From contig RQOL01000711.1 of the NCBI GenBank assembly GCA_013076295.1, forward strand, positions 1 through 64,000: 64,000 nt of DNA, given 5' to 3'. The DNA is from Sanderia malayensis. Taxonomy: Eukaryota; Cnidaria; Scyphozoa; Semaeostomeae; Pelagiidae. A model generated the notes under the pieces. It was not told the origin of the DNA. It searched no databases and saw only the letters and a list, made by a program, of their open reading frames with translations. Position 1 is the first letter of the stretch; each line of letters begins with the position of its first letter. Made by a program: the position numbers and the translations under genes. Below are positions 55,190-64,000 of the stretch, one piece after another.

Positions 55190-57717
55190 GACAGGGAATT
55201 TTTCCCAACAAATTGGCGGAGAGGGTAACCGGGGATTTTTCACTTGTTTCCACTTGCTAATGGTAGTATCTTCAAATTTTCAAGGGTGTCCAAAAAAATT
55301 TCTCCCACATGTCACGTGATCGATGACGTCAAGGGTGACGGTCAGAAAAAAATGAAAGTCCTCAAATTTAAAAACAAGCCGCATCAATCGAAATAGCATG
55401 AAAAACTGAACAAAATATACCATGAGACCTATATCCTAAAATCAAAATGTTAAAAGATATAACGTGTGAAACTTTCAGTGACGTCATCAATAGTGAAAAT
55501 CAAAAAGTAAGAAAAATATTAAATCAATAACGTAAGTTCTTTGAATTACGGCTTGGAACAACTATTGCGGTGATATGATGTATAGCTAAATCTCAAAGCA
55601 TGCATTGCTCTCAAAATTAAAAAGGTGTTCCATACGTTGGTTAAGCAATGCCTGCTCTGGGATTTAGCTGCATATAATGTAGAGGCAACAGTTGTTGCAA
55701 GACGCAATTCTATGGAGCTTACGTCATTGTGAAACTGCTCTATTGGCACACTAAAGTTAGTAGCTCACAAACCTCTCATAACTGGTTGAAATATTGTCCT
55801 GTTAGTGTCATGCGTCGTTCCCTTGCCTGTCACTGTCTGTTCCTAGCCACCATTGTTATCAATAGTTACATGAGTGGGAAGGTTCTGTTCAAGGGACAAC
55901 GGAACAATTTCATTGTTGCTTTGAACGTTTTCGGCCCAAGCTTTGTTCTGAGCTAGAACATTACTGTAGGAAATAGCGTGATTCATTTTATGAAGCATTG
56001 ATGTCATCTCTTTGCTTCCAGTGAAGATGATGCATCATACGATGCATCGTCATTGCAGAAATGATTTGTTTTGGTGTTCTTTCGCGACCTGCAATCAGTG
56101 ATTGCCAATCAGATGCGAGACTGCAGATTTTAGTGGCTAATTGCTGAGACTCTGTCACTTGACTGCTCGGTCACGAATGCACACTGCTGCAAATCGCTTG
56201 CAGGTTATTCTTTCTGGTCAAGCGCATCATATTTACGCAGCCGATATCTTCTATCACAAATCCTGCTATGTTTAGTTTGCTTTAAAACCTATTGATACTG
56301 AAGAAATTATCAAATCGGATGAAGATGTTATTGCAAAAAGTATAATAGATGAATTTTTCTTGAAACTGGAGAGAAATATTTTGCATCAAAAGTCAGCGTA
56401 TTTACTAAGCGACTGATTGAAAGACCTGATCATAATGTTTGAAGAACAATCCATTCAACCAATTTTCATCTCTACCATGGAGCTGAAAAGACGTTTAATC
56501 GACCATTTTGATAACTGAATAGGATTCTTTCCAACTGGACGGAATGTAATTATTCACTCGCCTGATTTGAATCCTTGCCAATATTTTGTTGCTACATTAA
56601 AAGGCTTTGGTTTGAGGGACAATGATCTGCTTAAAGCATTTGGGAACATGATCAAGCGTAAAATCAAAGAACGTGAACCTGTTGAACAATTTCCGCTGAA
56701 AATACAGGAAATAGACACAGTGCTGGAGAAAGGTCCTTTGAAGGACCTCTATAATACGATATTTGAGTCTCAGCAATTAGCCACTAAAATCTGGAGTCTC
56801 GCATCTGATTGGCAATCACTGATTGTAGGTCGCGAAAGAACACCGAAACAAATATTTTCTGCAATGACGATGCATCGTTTAACTGGAAGCAAAGAGATGA
56901 CATCAATGCTTCATAAAATGAATCACGCTATTTCCTACAGTAATTTTCTAGCCCAGAACAAAGCTTGGGGTAAAGAAGTTCAAAGCAACAATGAAATTGT
57001 TCCGTTGGCCCTTGAACACAACCTTCCCACGCATGTGAATATTGATAACAATAGTGGCTAGCAAGAGACAGTGACAGGCAAGGCAACGATGCATGACACT
57101 AACAGGACAATAGTTCAACCAGTTATAAAAGGTTTGTGAACTACTAACGTTAGTGTGCCAATAGAGCAGTTTCAAAATGATGTAAGCTCTATAGAATTGT
57201 GCCTTGCAACAACTGTTGCCTCGACATGATATGCAGCTAAATCCCAGAGCGGGCATTGCTTTTAACCAACGCATGGAATACATTTGTACTTTTGAGAGCA
57301 ATGCATGCTTTGAGATTTAGCTATACATCATATAAGGGCAATAATTGTTCCAAGGCGTATTTCAAAGGACTTATGTTATTGATTGAATATTTTTCTTACA
57401 TTTTGTTTTTCACTATTGATGACATCATCGAAAGTTTCACACGTTCTATCTTTTAACATTTTGATTTTAGGATATAGGTCTCATGGTGTATTTTGTTCAG
57501 TTTTTCATGCTCTTTCGATTGATGCCGTTTGTTTTTAAATTTGACGACTTTCATTTTTTTCTGACCGTTACCCTTTACGTCATCGATCACGTGATATGTG
57601 GGGAGAAATTTTTTTGGACACCCTTGAAAATTTGAAGGTACTACCATTAGGAAGTCGAAACAAGCGAAAAATCCCCGGTTACCCTCTCCGCCAGTTTGTT
57701 GGAAAAAATTCCCTGTC
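55190..57717. mobile_element. 2.5-kb fold-back element with TA target duplication and captured gene
   Basis: Tips GACAGGGAATTTTT and the inverse (ends 57717) are flanked by TA (55188-55189, 57718-57719). Arms of about 970 bp (55190-56160 and 56750-57717) are near inverses and contain GGCGGAGAGGGTAACCGGGG near the tip. The arms include the 3' part of a protein gene (56567-57061) and its inverse copy at 55830-56160. The middle (56160-56750) is single copy. It sits in the Helitron Rep gene. Confidence 0.88.
56190..57100 (+). pseudogene. uncharacterised multicopy gene carried by the fold-back element
   Basis: The plus-strand frame is protein-like over about 300 codons: AADIFYHKSCYV, KRRLIDHFDN, NVIIHSPDLNPCQYFVATLK, GFGLRDNDLLKAFGNMIKRK, ATKIWSLASDWQSLIVGRER, TPKQIFSAMTMHRLTGSKEM and LPTHVNIDNNSG. 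There are stops near 56274, 56420, 56516 and 57059. I recall similar unnamed proteins in many copies in cnidarian genomes, often near transposons, but cannot name a domain. The last third lies in the right arm and is present inverted in the left arm. Confidence 0.6.
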
Positions 57718-57719
57718 TA

Positions 57720-58405
57720 AATTAGATTTGATGTTCAGCTCTTCTGTAAAGGCAATCCATCAGTCCTTTGTACGACTCAACTCTGAGATCTTTCTGATGG
57801 TATCTGATATAAGCAAGGTTGTTGCCTTCTATCTTGATGAATGCGTCAACCAATTACTGTTGAAACAGTAGTCTTGAGAGGTGAAGGGCTGAGAATCCTT
57901 CTCGTACTTGGATCTTGTACGCATGTCAAGGTTCACAAAAACAAAAATATTTTCCCTTCACACTGATCAGATTGCTTTCCAGATGTGATACTAGCATATA
58001 CTCCATACATAATGGTCGTTTCCTTCTCTGTCACATGGAAACATGTTCGCACCAGCGAAACACAACATCTGACTTGCACATCGAACATGGTATAGATTTG
58101 CCATGCTAATTTTCCGTATAGCTTTATCCAACTTCATCCACCACGCGTTGGAACTTGGCAAGTCCCATCGCCTCCATTGGTCAATCATTGGCAACAAAAT
58201 CACAACTATCATCAGTGCCACAACCAAAACAATACTGTAGAATAAAGCTCTTCTCATTTGTAATCGCGAATTTCATAATCTTCTGCAACTTGTAGAGACA
58301 AAGATCCTGAGCCTCACACAACAACCCATTTTCGTCGAAAATATATTCCTGTACGTCAGGTTGTATCTGTGCAAATCCAAGTCCACAATTATATCTTCTT
58401 GTCAT
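57720..58405 (-). pseudogene. Helitron N-terminal region
   Basis: Between 57960 and 57720: FSALHLSRLLFQQ, a stop, then LVDAFIKIEGNNLAYIRYHQ and KDLRVESYKGLMDCLYRRAE, the segment that normally precedes the Rep domain. Upstream (58405-57970) a looser frame MTRRYNCGLGFAQIQPDVQE may be the very N-terminus or unrelated. It joins 55187-54831 across the fold-back. Confidence 0.75.
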
Positions 58406-58409
58406 TCAT

Positions 58410-59215
58410 GTTGTTCATCATTGTCATCATTTCGAATCTGTTTCCCTCATCCTTCACTGAACATAGAGAAAAAAGAGAGCAAAGAGGTAAACAAAAATTT
58501 AATCAGTTGAAAACGTTTTTCAACACGCTGTGTGTATATGTATATATAAATATATAATGACAACACATACACACAGGCTATTACTAAAAGCGGGAACAGG
58601 GAACAGTCCGGGAACAACAGGGAAATGGAACAACCGGGGAAAGGTCGGGGAATAACCCAACTATGAAACTATGAAAAAGTTTGAAGTTTACCAGTTAAAT
58701 AAATAGGAAAACACAGAGAAAATGTGGAAACACTTACTGCATGGTTTCAGCGAATTTTTTAGTTTTAATAAGTAAAAGAGACCAGATGCATTTTGTGATT
58801 GTGAGTGTAACATCACCCACTTTTGATAACTTCTGATACACTGTATGTATCACCCTCTGTCCACTGCGACCTGTTATATGACCTAGATGTTCACAGATAT
58901 TCACTGAAGAAAAAAATTTCAAATATATTAACGATATCGCATAAAAAAAGATCAAAACCTAAGCTACAAAATTAACTCAAAACCCAATCCACAACTAAAA
59001 ACAATCATGTCATTTGATATTTTCATCTGTATTTAAACATGCTAATTACAGGCGGGGACAGGGGTGTACACCTAGGAACCCTCACAGTTAACAATGTCTG
59101 CTCAATTAACTGAATTAATTGAACAGAAATTGTTAACATTAATTCCTTAACTGAGATTTGCGTTATTTTTCGAGATATTTCCACTTTTCTCCTTCAACAA
59201 CTGTTCTCTTCTTCC
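58410..59215. other. AT-rich spacer between Helitron and Helentron
   Basis: No gene. A GGGAACAACAGGGAAATGG-like purine repeat (58590-58650) and a TATATAAATATATAA stretch (58540-58555) are the only features. GTTAACAATGTC / ATTGTTAAC-like inverse pairs occur at 59090-59140. Confidence 0.5.
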
Positions 59216-59219
59216 CTTT

Positions 59220-59700
59220 GTTTGCCGATTACTGCCAATCATTTGATTCTTTCTTCAAATCTACATTGAAATCTCCAATTATAATAGTTGCAACTTTTGG
59301 TAAGTCCCTTTCAAGAGTATCTAAAGCATCTATTAATTTTGCAAATTTTACCTTTGATGGTGATGTATAGAGTGAAACAATATTTATATATTCAGCAATT
59401 TCATTTTTCATAATTCTAAAAATGCTGATTTCCACACCATTAATATTGTGATTTTTTGCTTCACATTTTACATTATTTTTAATAAATGCTGCTGTTCCTT
59501 ATTTTGCATGTGAATTATTACTCAGATGACCATTTACGAAAAGCGTAAAATTGGGAATTTCATACTTGCTTTTAGCAGATCTTGTCAGGCATGTCTCACC
59601 AAAGATGTTAATATCTGATGCTAAAACATTGAATTCCCTACAAATGTCATTGATGTGTGCAGGCAAAGATCTTATATTTTGGAAATATACTTTTCAAGCT
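59220..59700 (-). pseudogene. Helentron C-terminal endonuclease (exonuclease-endonuclease-phosphatase fold)
   Basis: Continues from the helicase after a stop: VYFQNIRSLPAHINDICREF, NVLASDINIFGETCLTRSAK, then a stop, then GTAAFIKNNVKCEAKN, INIVSLYTSPSKVKFAKLID and TIIIGDFNVDLKKESNDW. The order NIRS, ET, GDFNVD matches apurinic-type endonucleases as in LINEs and Helentrons. The last part (SDH motif) is missing, so the element is truncated here at about 59220. Confidence 0.85.
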
Positions 59701-61540
59701 GCCTTTGTTTTACTCAAATTCAACAACGGGACAGATAATTTTGCACTTTCTCTTAATCTCATCATTCCATCTTTCACTTTTGCATTAACTGGTATCTTTG
59801 TTTCATTTAAATTATTGATATGCAGTCCTTTCAAATTTGTAACACGACTTAAACCCACATAATGAATGTGTTCTTGTGGAGCTGTAAAATCAACAACAAT
59901 TTCATTGACAGTGTCTCCTTGACAGCGGTGAAATGTCTTTGCTCCTGCTTGTCTTGGCAAAACTGTCGTCGTAAATACTTCACTTGTGTTGCTTTTGTGA
60001 GACTGAATCGTCGTGTTATTTCAAGTATAGGTGTCCACTGTTCACTGATACTGTCATTTAATAAATATCTAAATTCTTGTCTTGTAAGTTTCCCAACTTT
60101 GGGAGATGCAAATCTTACCCATATTATGCTTGGCCTACAAGAATTTGCAACCCTGTAGTCAACATATTTAACAATACATTCAGCGCCATTAGTCATTCCA
60201 TCATTAACTGACGTATTTATTGTCAAATCATACTTTTGACCTACAGCAATTGGAAGAAGACTATGTAGTCCCATTGTTTTTGCAGGGCCATCAGGCACTT
60301 TCGATAAAAGAATATTCTTTATGTTGACATCAACATCACCAACAACAAAGTCAATTGCCTTAACAAGAACTTTTTCTCCACAATAATTTTCAAAAATTCT
60401 ATTATTGTGCATGTTTACTGCCTTGCTCCTAGTAAATAAAGAACAACAATTTTTGGGAGTACTCGATGTACATCTTGATTTCAAAATGCCTATGTCATTT
60501 AAAGTGTGATTACCTTCCCTCAACCGATTTAAAAGCTTTACAAAATTCTTGTCATCTTTTTGCCTCATAATCTCATGCAGTTCATACATTTTAAATAAAT
60601 CTATCCATGTGTTAGTAGCTAATGATGAGTAACTTGAACCAGAGTTTTCAAAAATCCATCTGTCAAAAACTGGTTTCAATTGAAATAAGTCACCAAAAGT
60701 TATAACACTTACACCACCAAAAGGCTGACATGTCCCTAAAATTTGCTGTAATCTTTTATCCAAAAACTGAAACAATCCACTTCCAACCATTGATATTTCA
60801 TCAATAAGCAATACTTGCAATTTAATATACTTTTGTCTTATTGTATTCAATCTCTCATTGTCAAGCCTGATATACTGAAAACCTCTGTTGGCTGGTATCT
60901 GAAATGCTGAGTGTATAGTATTACCTTCAATGTTGAAAGCTGCCTTACCAGTTGGTGCCACTTTCAGTACTTCGATGTTATCAGGACTTTCTCCAGCACA
61001 CTTATTGAAATATCTCATAAGAGATTCATAAATTGCTTTTAATAATCTTGTCTTGCCAACTCCTGCAACTCCACTAATGAAAAATGTAAGTGGTGTATTA
61101 CCATTTTTAACAGAATGTAAAATATAGTAAAACAACTGTTTCTGTTCCTGGTTTAATGAATGAACTGTATTCAAGTATTCACCCTCTGCCATTTGACTGG
61201 TATTCAATTCAATTACATTAGATCTTTCATATAATGCAGCAGAATCAGCAATTAAATCATACTGTTGATACAAAGGGTTTTGTCCTGGATCAAAACAGCC
61301 ATACAGTGCACTACTTTGTGCACCAATAGCTTGGTGTTGTTCGTGGTTATGTTGTGTATTTGGGGCAACTACATAATTCTCTTCAACGTCTTCCATTATA
61401 GTTTGAAAATTTACATTTTCTTTTCTGAATTTTCCCATGTTTTTAATAACAACCTCCTCTTGCTCATTGAACATATCTTTGTAAGCGGTGAAATCACCAA
61501 TTAAGTCCATTTGTTCATTTCTCCATGGGAAATATAGCAT
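59694..61540 (-). CDS. Helentron PIF1-type helicase domain
   Basis: A 563-residue open frame, with Walker A SGVAGVGKTRLL at residues 156-167, VAPTGKAAFNIEGNTIHSAF at 194-213, Walker B LLIDEISMVGSG at 244-255 and ITFGDLFQLKPVF at 280-292. The last motif GDTVNEIVVDF ... HYVGLSRVTNLKGL is reached after a frameshift near 59940. It is a 5'-3' DNA helicase in family members. The frame break at the end and the separated Rep frame mean the polyprotein is interrupted, though this domain itself is largely intact. Confidence 0.9.
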
Positions 61541-63122
61541 AAGAAGTTCTCTGTAGTAGTTTCTGTGTCTGTATCTTTGTTATATCCAACATAACAAACA
61601 ACCTTTGGTCTTTTTCTTCTAATAAGTTTCACATTACCTGACATTTTGAATTGTTTTCTCTCAGTCATTTCTATTTCCACAAGATTACCATCAAAGTTGT
61701 CAGAGATATCAATTTCTGGCAGCAATTCATCAGGGCAGAAATTTCTACCATCAATTTCTCTACTGTTTTTCACAATTTCAAAATATGCAGCAAAATCACC
61801 TAGACAAATATCATCAAGAGCTGTTGGTCTTCTTTGATATCTTTTGATCAATGAATCTGATTCAGTAGCTGTTGAATTGTCTGGAAGCTCTTTCAATTTA
61901 GTTATACTTTTAAGACAAACACATCTTTCCTCAGCATTGGAAGTGTTTATAAATTCAACTTTCCTGGAAGATCTTCTCAAAGGAAGCTGTAAAATTAAAT
62001 AAACTGCTTCCTGGGCACTGATCTCCACAGCATTTAAAAATTTATTTCCAATATGCCTCACTTGACTCACAATATTGCTTTCTCCTGAATGAGCCTCTTC
62101 GGATGCTTTTTCTAAAAGCCTGCTCATACCTCTCTGTCCTGTCATTATGTGTGATAATATATATACAGCACAAACATAAGGATCTAACACAAATTGTAAG
62201 TCTATATTTGCTCTCCATGCTGCAAGAATATTTGTGTTGTAGCTATTTATTCTTATTTCCAATGGTTATCTTCTCAAATACACTGTATCTCTTTTTAGGT
62301 TGTATCTTAAAGCAGATATGTATTCATCTTTTGACATGTGAAGGATGTTCAGAAATTGATCAGATGACATATCAACACCGGTTTTCATTTGGCAAAGCAA
62401 TGTCTCAATATTACGATAGTTTTCTGTCAAAGTTTCGTGTTCTTTTTGTGAAAGAGACTTTTTGTCAAGAGGAGACAATATCATTGTACTTGCCATTGGT
62501 GGCAAAGGGAAGCTGAACCTGCAAACATGGTTTTTACCTTTTTGACAAATTTTTGCATGTCTGTTTGTTTGCATGTTAACCAGTTCTTGGCAGTTATAAT
62601 GCCTACTTCTACATGTAACATATCTGTCAACAAAATCTACAACACTTTGATATGGTTCTTTCCCATATTTTGGTGCATCCTTAATCCAAAAAAGTGCATG
62701 AATGTGAGGGGAGCCTCTTTGTCGAAATTCAACTCTGTAAAAGTAATCCTCTAGTTCTCCAATGGGTGCCAGTCCACTCTTTAAAAAGTTATTAATGAGA
62801 TTCTGGACCATAAAATTAAAATTTCTTGCACAAGTCACAGGATCATTTTGAATCAACTCAGATTTTTTTGCCATGTCATTTTATTTATTTCATCATGAGA
62901 GTATGTTTTATTTTCCAAAATTTTATCAAGGGATTTCAAGAGGTGACTCCATTTTGTCTCTGCTGCAGATAAAGAACAAAACCAATTAGGATACCCCAAC
63001 TGTCTTATCATTGCAAATAAGTCCTTTCTGCAACTTTCCAAGTATGGGGGTGGGCCCCTGATGCTTCGTAAAACCCTAAATCCTTCATCTAAATGACACA
63101 ACTCATTGATGAAATTGCTATT
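61501..63122 (-). pseudogene. Helentron Rep (HUH endonuclease)
   Basis: Starts with LRSIRGPPPYLESCRKDLFA and MIRQLGYPNWFCSLSAAETK. After a frame change near 62870 come NDPVTCARNFNFMVQNLINN and FRQRGSPHIHALFWIKDAP with the two-histidine metal site (about 62700). A TAA near 62266 interrupts. The catalytic tyrosines follow in LDPYVCAVYILSHIMTGQRG (about 62170). Rep nicks and rejoins one strand at element ends in rolling-circle transposition. Two or three lesions inactivate this copy. Confidence 0.9.
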
Positions 63123-63368
63123 TTTGAAATCGCTTGCAGTGTAATGTTACTGTTTATTTTTAAACTTTCTCAATGAAATTGATGCAGTATCCTGAATTCT
63201 TTTAATCTGTAACTTTTTGAGCTTGAAAAATATATTTGGTATGCAGCGTGCAACTCTTCTATCTTTATTTCTTAGTTCCCACTTACAAATTGTGCTATAA
63301 TGAACAGGTACTTTGTGGCTATGATTGTCACATCTCCTTTCACCACAATAAATTGTAGGAAATGAGAG

Positions 63369-63976
63369 CTATTCTGCATCTTTGTCTATGAAAACACCTA
63401 TTGGTGTATTGCCTTCACCCGGTGCAACATTGAAGATCAAATCTGTATTTGAGATCATGGTATAGTCTTCCAAAAGAGTGTCAGTAACTCCTGTTGGTCT
63501 CTCTTCTTCTTCAATCCAATAGTTAAGATCTTTGTCTGCCTCTTCAGAGGTTAATTCCTCTGTCGATGTAGTTTCCAAGAAGTCAGAAATGTCTCCAGAT
63601 TTTATTGATAAGTCATCTACCCACTTAATATTAAACTGTACACCTTCTGATCGAAAGAGTTCAGAATGATCAGTGAGAAATTGTGCAGCATTAAAAACAC
63701 TTTCTACCCTTATGGTTTGAAAACAGTAGTGGTGCTCATATGATAACTTTCTCTTAAGTTTCACAAGAATTGTTTGAGTATCTGAAAGTGGTCGAGGCAC
63801 CAAAGCCACTGTAGAATTAACATCACTTGGACATTTACAATGTTTCCATGTATACTCAGCTGACCACGCCTCGGAAGTTCACGAATCTGCATAAATGGTA
63901 TGCGTGGTGAAATCAACCTTTCTTGAACAGGACTCAGATCTAGTACATCCGGTGTAATATGCGAAAGTGTCCCCAT
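63369..63976 (-). pseudogene. Helentron N-terminal region (DUF6570-like)
   Basis: LSPVQERLISPRIPFMQIRE followed by LPRRGQLSIHGNIVNV is the signature of the region before the Helitron Rep. A frameshift near 63820 leads to ALVPRPLSDTQTILVKLKRK, and the frame stays open to a TAG/TAA at 63369 through an acidic linker. The next readable stretch begins at about 63360 with a Cys/His-rich part. Confidence 0.85.
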
Positions 63977-64000
63977 GTGAAAGTGTCCTCTTTCATGTTA

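Larger units (their letters stand above)
45507..57960 (-). mobile_element. Helitron (Rep-helicase type) broken into pieces
   Basis: Minus-strand segments in order: 57960-57720 (N-terminal FIKIEGNNLAYIRYHQKDL), 55187-54831 (Rep N-terminal), 51725-49552 (Rep C-terminal and helicase) and 45992-45507 (helicase end). Insertions between them are the fold-back 55190-57717 (TA repeats), the TIR element 51732-54780 (GACATA repeats) and the microsatellite repeat around 47430-49545. The 5'-TC and 3' hairpin-CTRR ends were not located. Confidence 0.85.
59220..63976 (-). mobile_element. Helentron-type Helitron (Rep, helicase, endonuclease)
   Basis: Minus-strand domains in order: N-terminal DUF6570-like region (63976-63369), Helitron_like_N and Rep (63101-61501), PIF1-type helicase (61540-59694) and a C-terminal apurinic-type endonuclease (59700-59220). 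The terminal endonuclease distinguishes Helentrons from ordinary Helitrons such as the one at 45507-57960. The element runs off the window at its 5' side or begins just before 63976. Only a handful of lesions are seen. Confidence 0.88.

Noticed and set aside
61265..62516. Plus-strand ORFs across the Helentron
   Set aside because: They overlap well-supported minus-strand Rep and helicase coding and have no recognisable motifs.
1..64000. tRNA genes, bacterial-type operons or defence systems
   Set aside because: No tRNA B-box with a cloverleaf partner was seen, and introns, LINEs and Helitrons indicate a eukaryotic chromosome.

Overview
The window looks like AT-rich nuclear DNA of an aquatic invertebrate animal, most likely a cnidarian. 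Introns are GT-AG, there is no operon-like packing, and no complete housekeeping gene was recognised. The element mix (hAT with a TTF zinc finger, DIRS, BEL/Pao, Ty1/copia, CR1/L2-like LINEs, a Penelope-type GIY-YIG domain, Helitron and Helentron, and IS3-like integrases with a HECT partner gene) is typical of cnidarian genomes. The organism call is inference from family content only.

Layout. 1-3150: low-complexity and non-coding DNA with a 5S rRNA-derived fragment. 3170-3790: BEL/Pao integrase remnant. 3804-7935: small spliced gene split by a complete, apparently intact hAT transposon (4256-7798, perfect 8-bp target duplication). 8313-9642: copia remnant. 9908-12830: CR1/L2-like LINE. 12890-19400: second LINE containing two nested inverted-repeat elements, one of which carries a zinc-finger gene and was itself hit by a 459-bp deletion derivative of the hAT. 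19400-21700: weakly classified ORFs. 21601-22649: large palindrome. 22704-24023: decayed IS3-like integrase. 24500-26280: DIRS remnant. 28000-28740: Myb/SANT and acidic ORF fragments. 29347-41085: a decayed BEL element interrupted by a 9.7-kb terminal-inverted-repeat (TIR) element (29600-39265), which holds a HECT-domain gene, a convergent integrase gene and a nested full-length copia (34054-38856). 41160-44540: no gene seen. 44549-44989: pogo-like MITE. 45507-57960: one minus-strand Helitron cut into pieces by a microsatellite-bearing repeat, a second TIR element of the integrase type (51732-54780) and a 2.5-kb fold-back element (55190-57717). 59220-63976: a nearly complete Helentron (Rep, helicase, endonuclease).

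The window is best read as stratigraphy. Direct flanking duplications (GAGATATC, ACTGCTTY, ATTAGACAC, TCCATC, GTTCT, GACATA and several TA pairs) show who landed in whom. The most interesting unit is the two-gene TIR element class: each TIR appears to carry the promoter region and the start of one of two convergent genes, an E3-ligase-like gene and a DDE integrase. Two members are present, at 29600-39265 and 51732-54780, plus a third integrase copy at 22704-24023.
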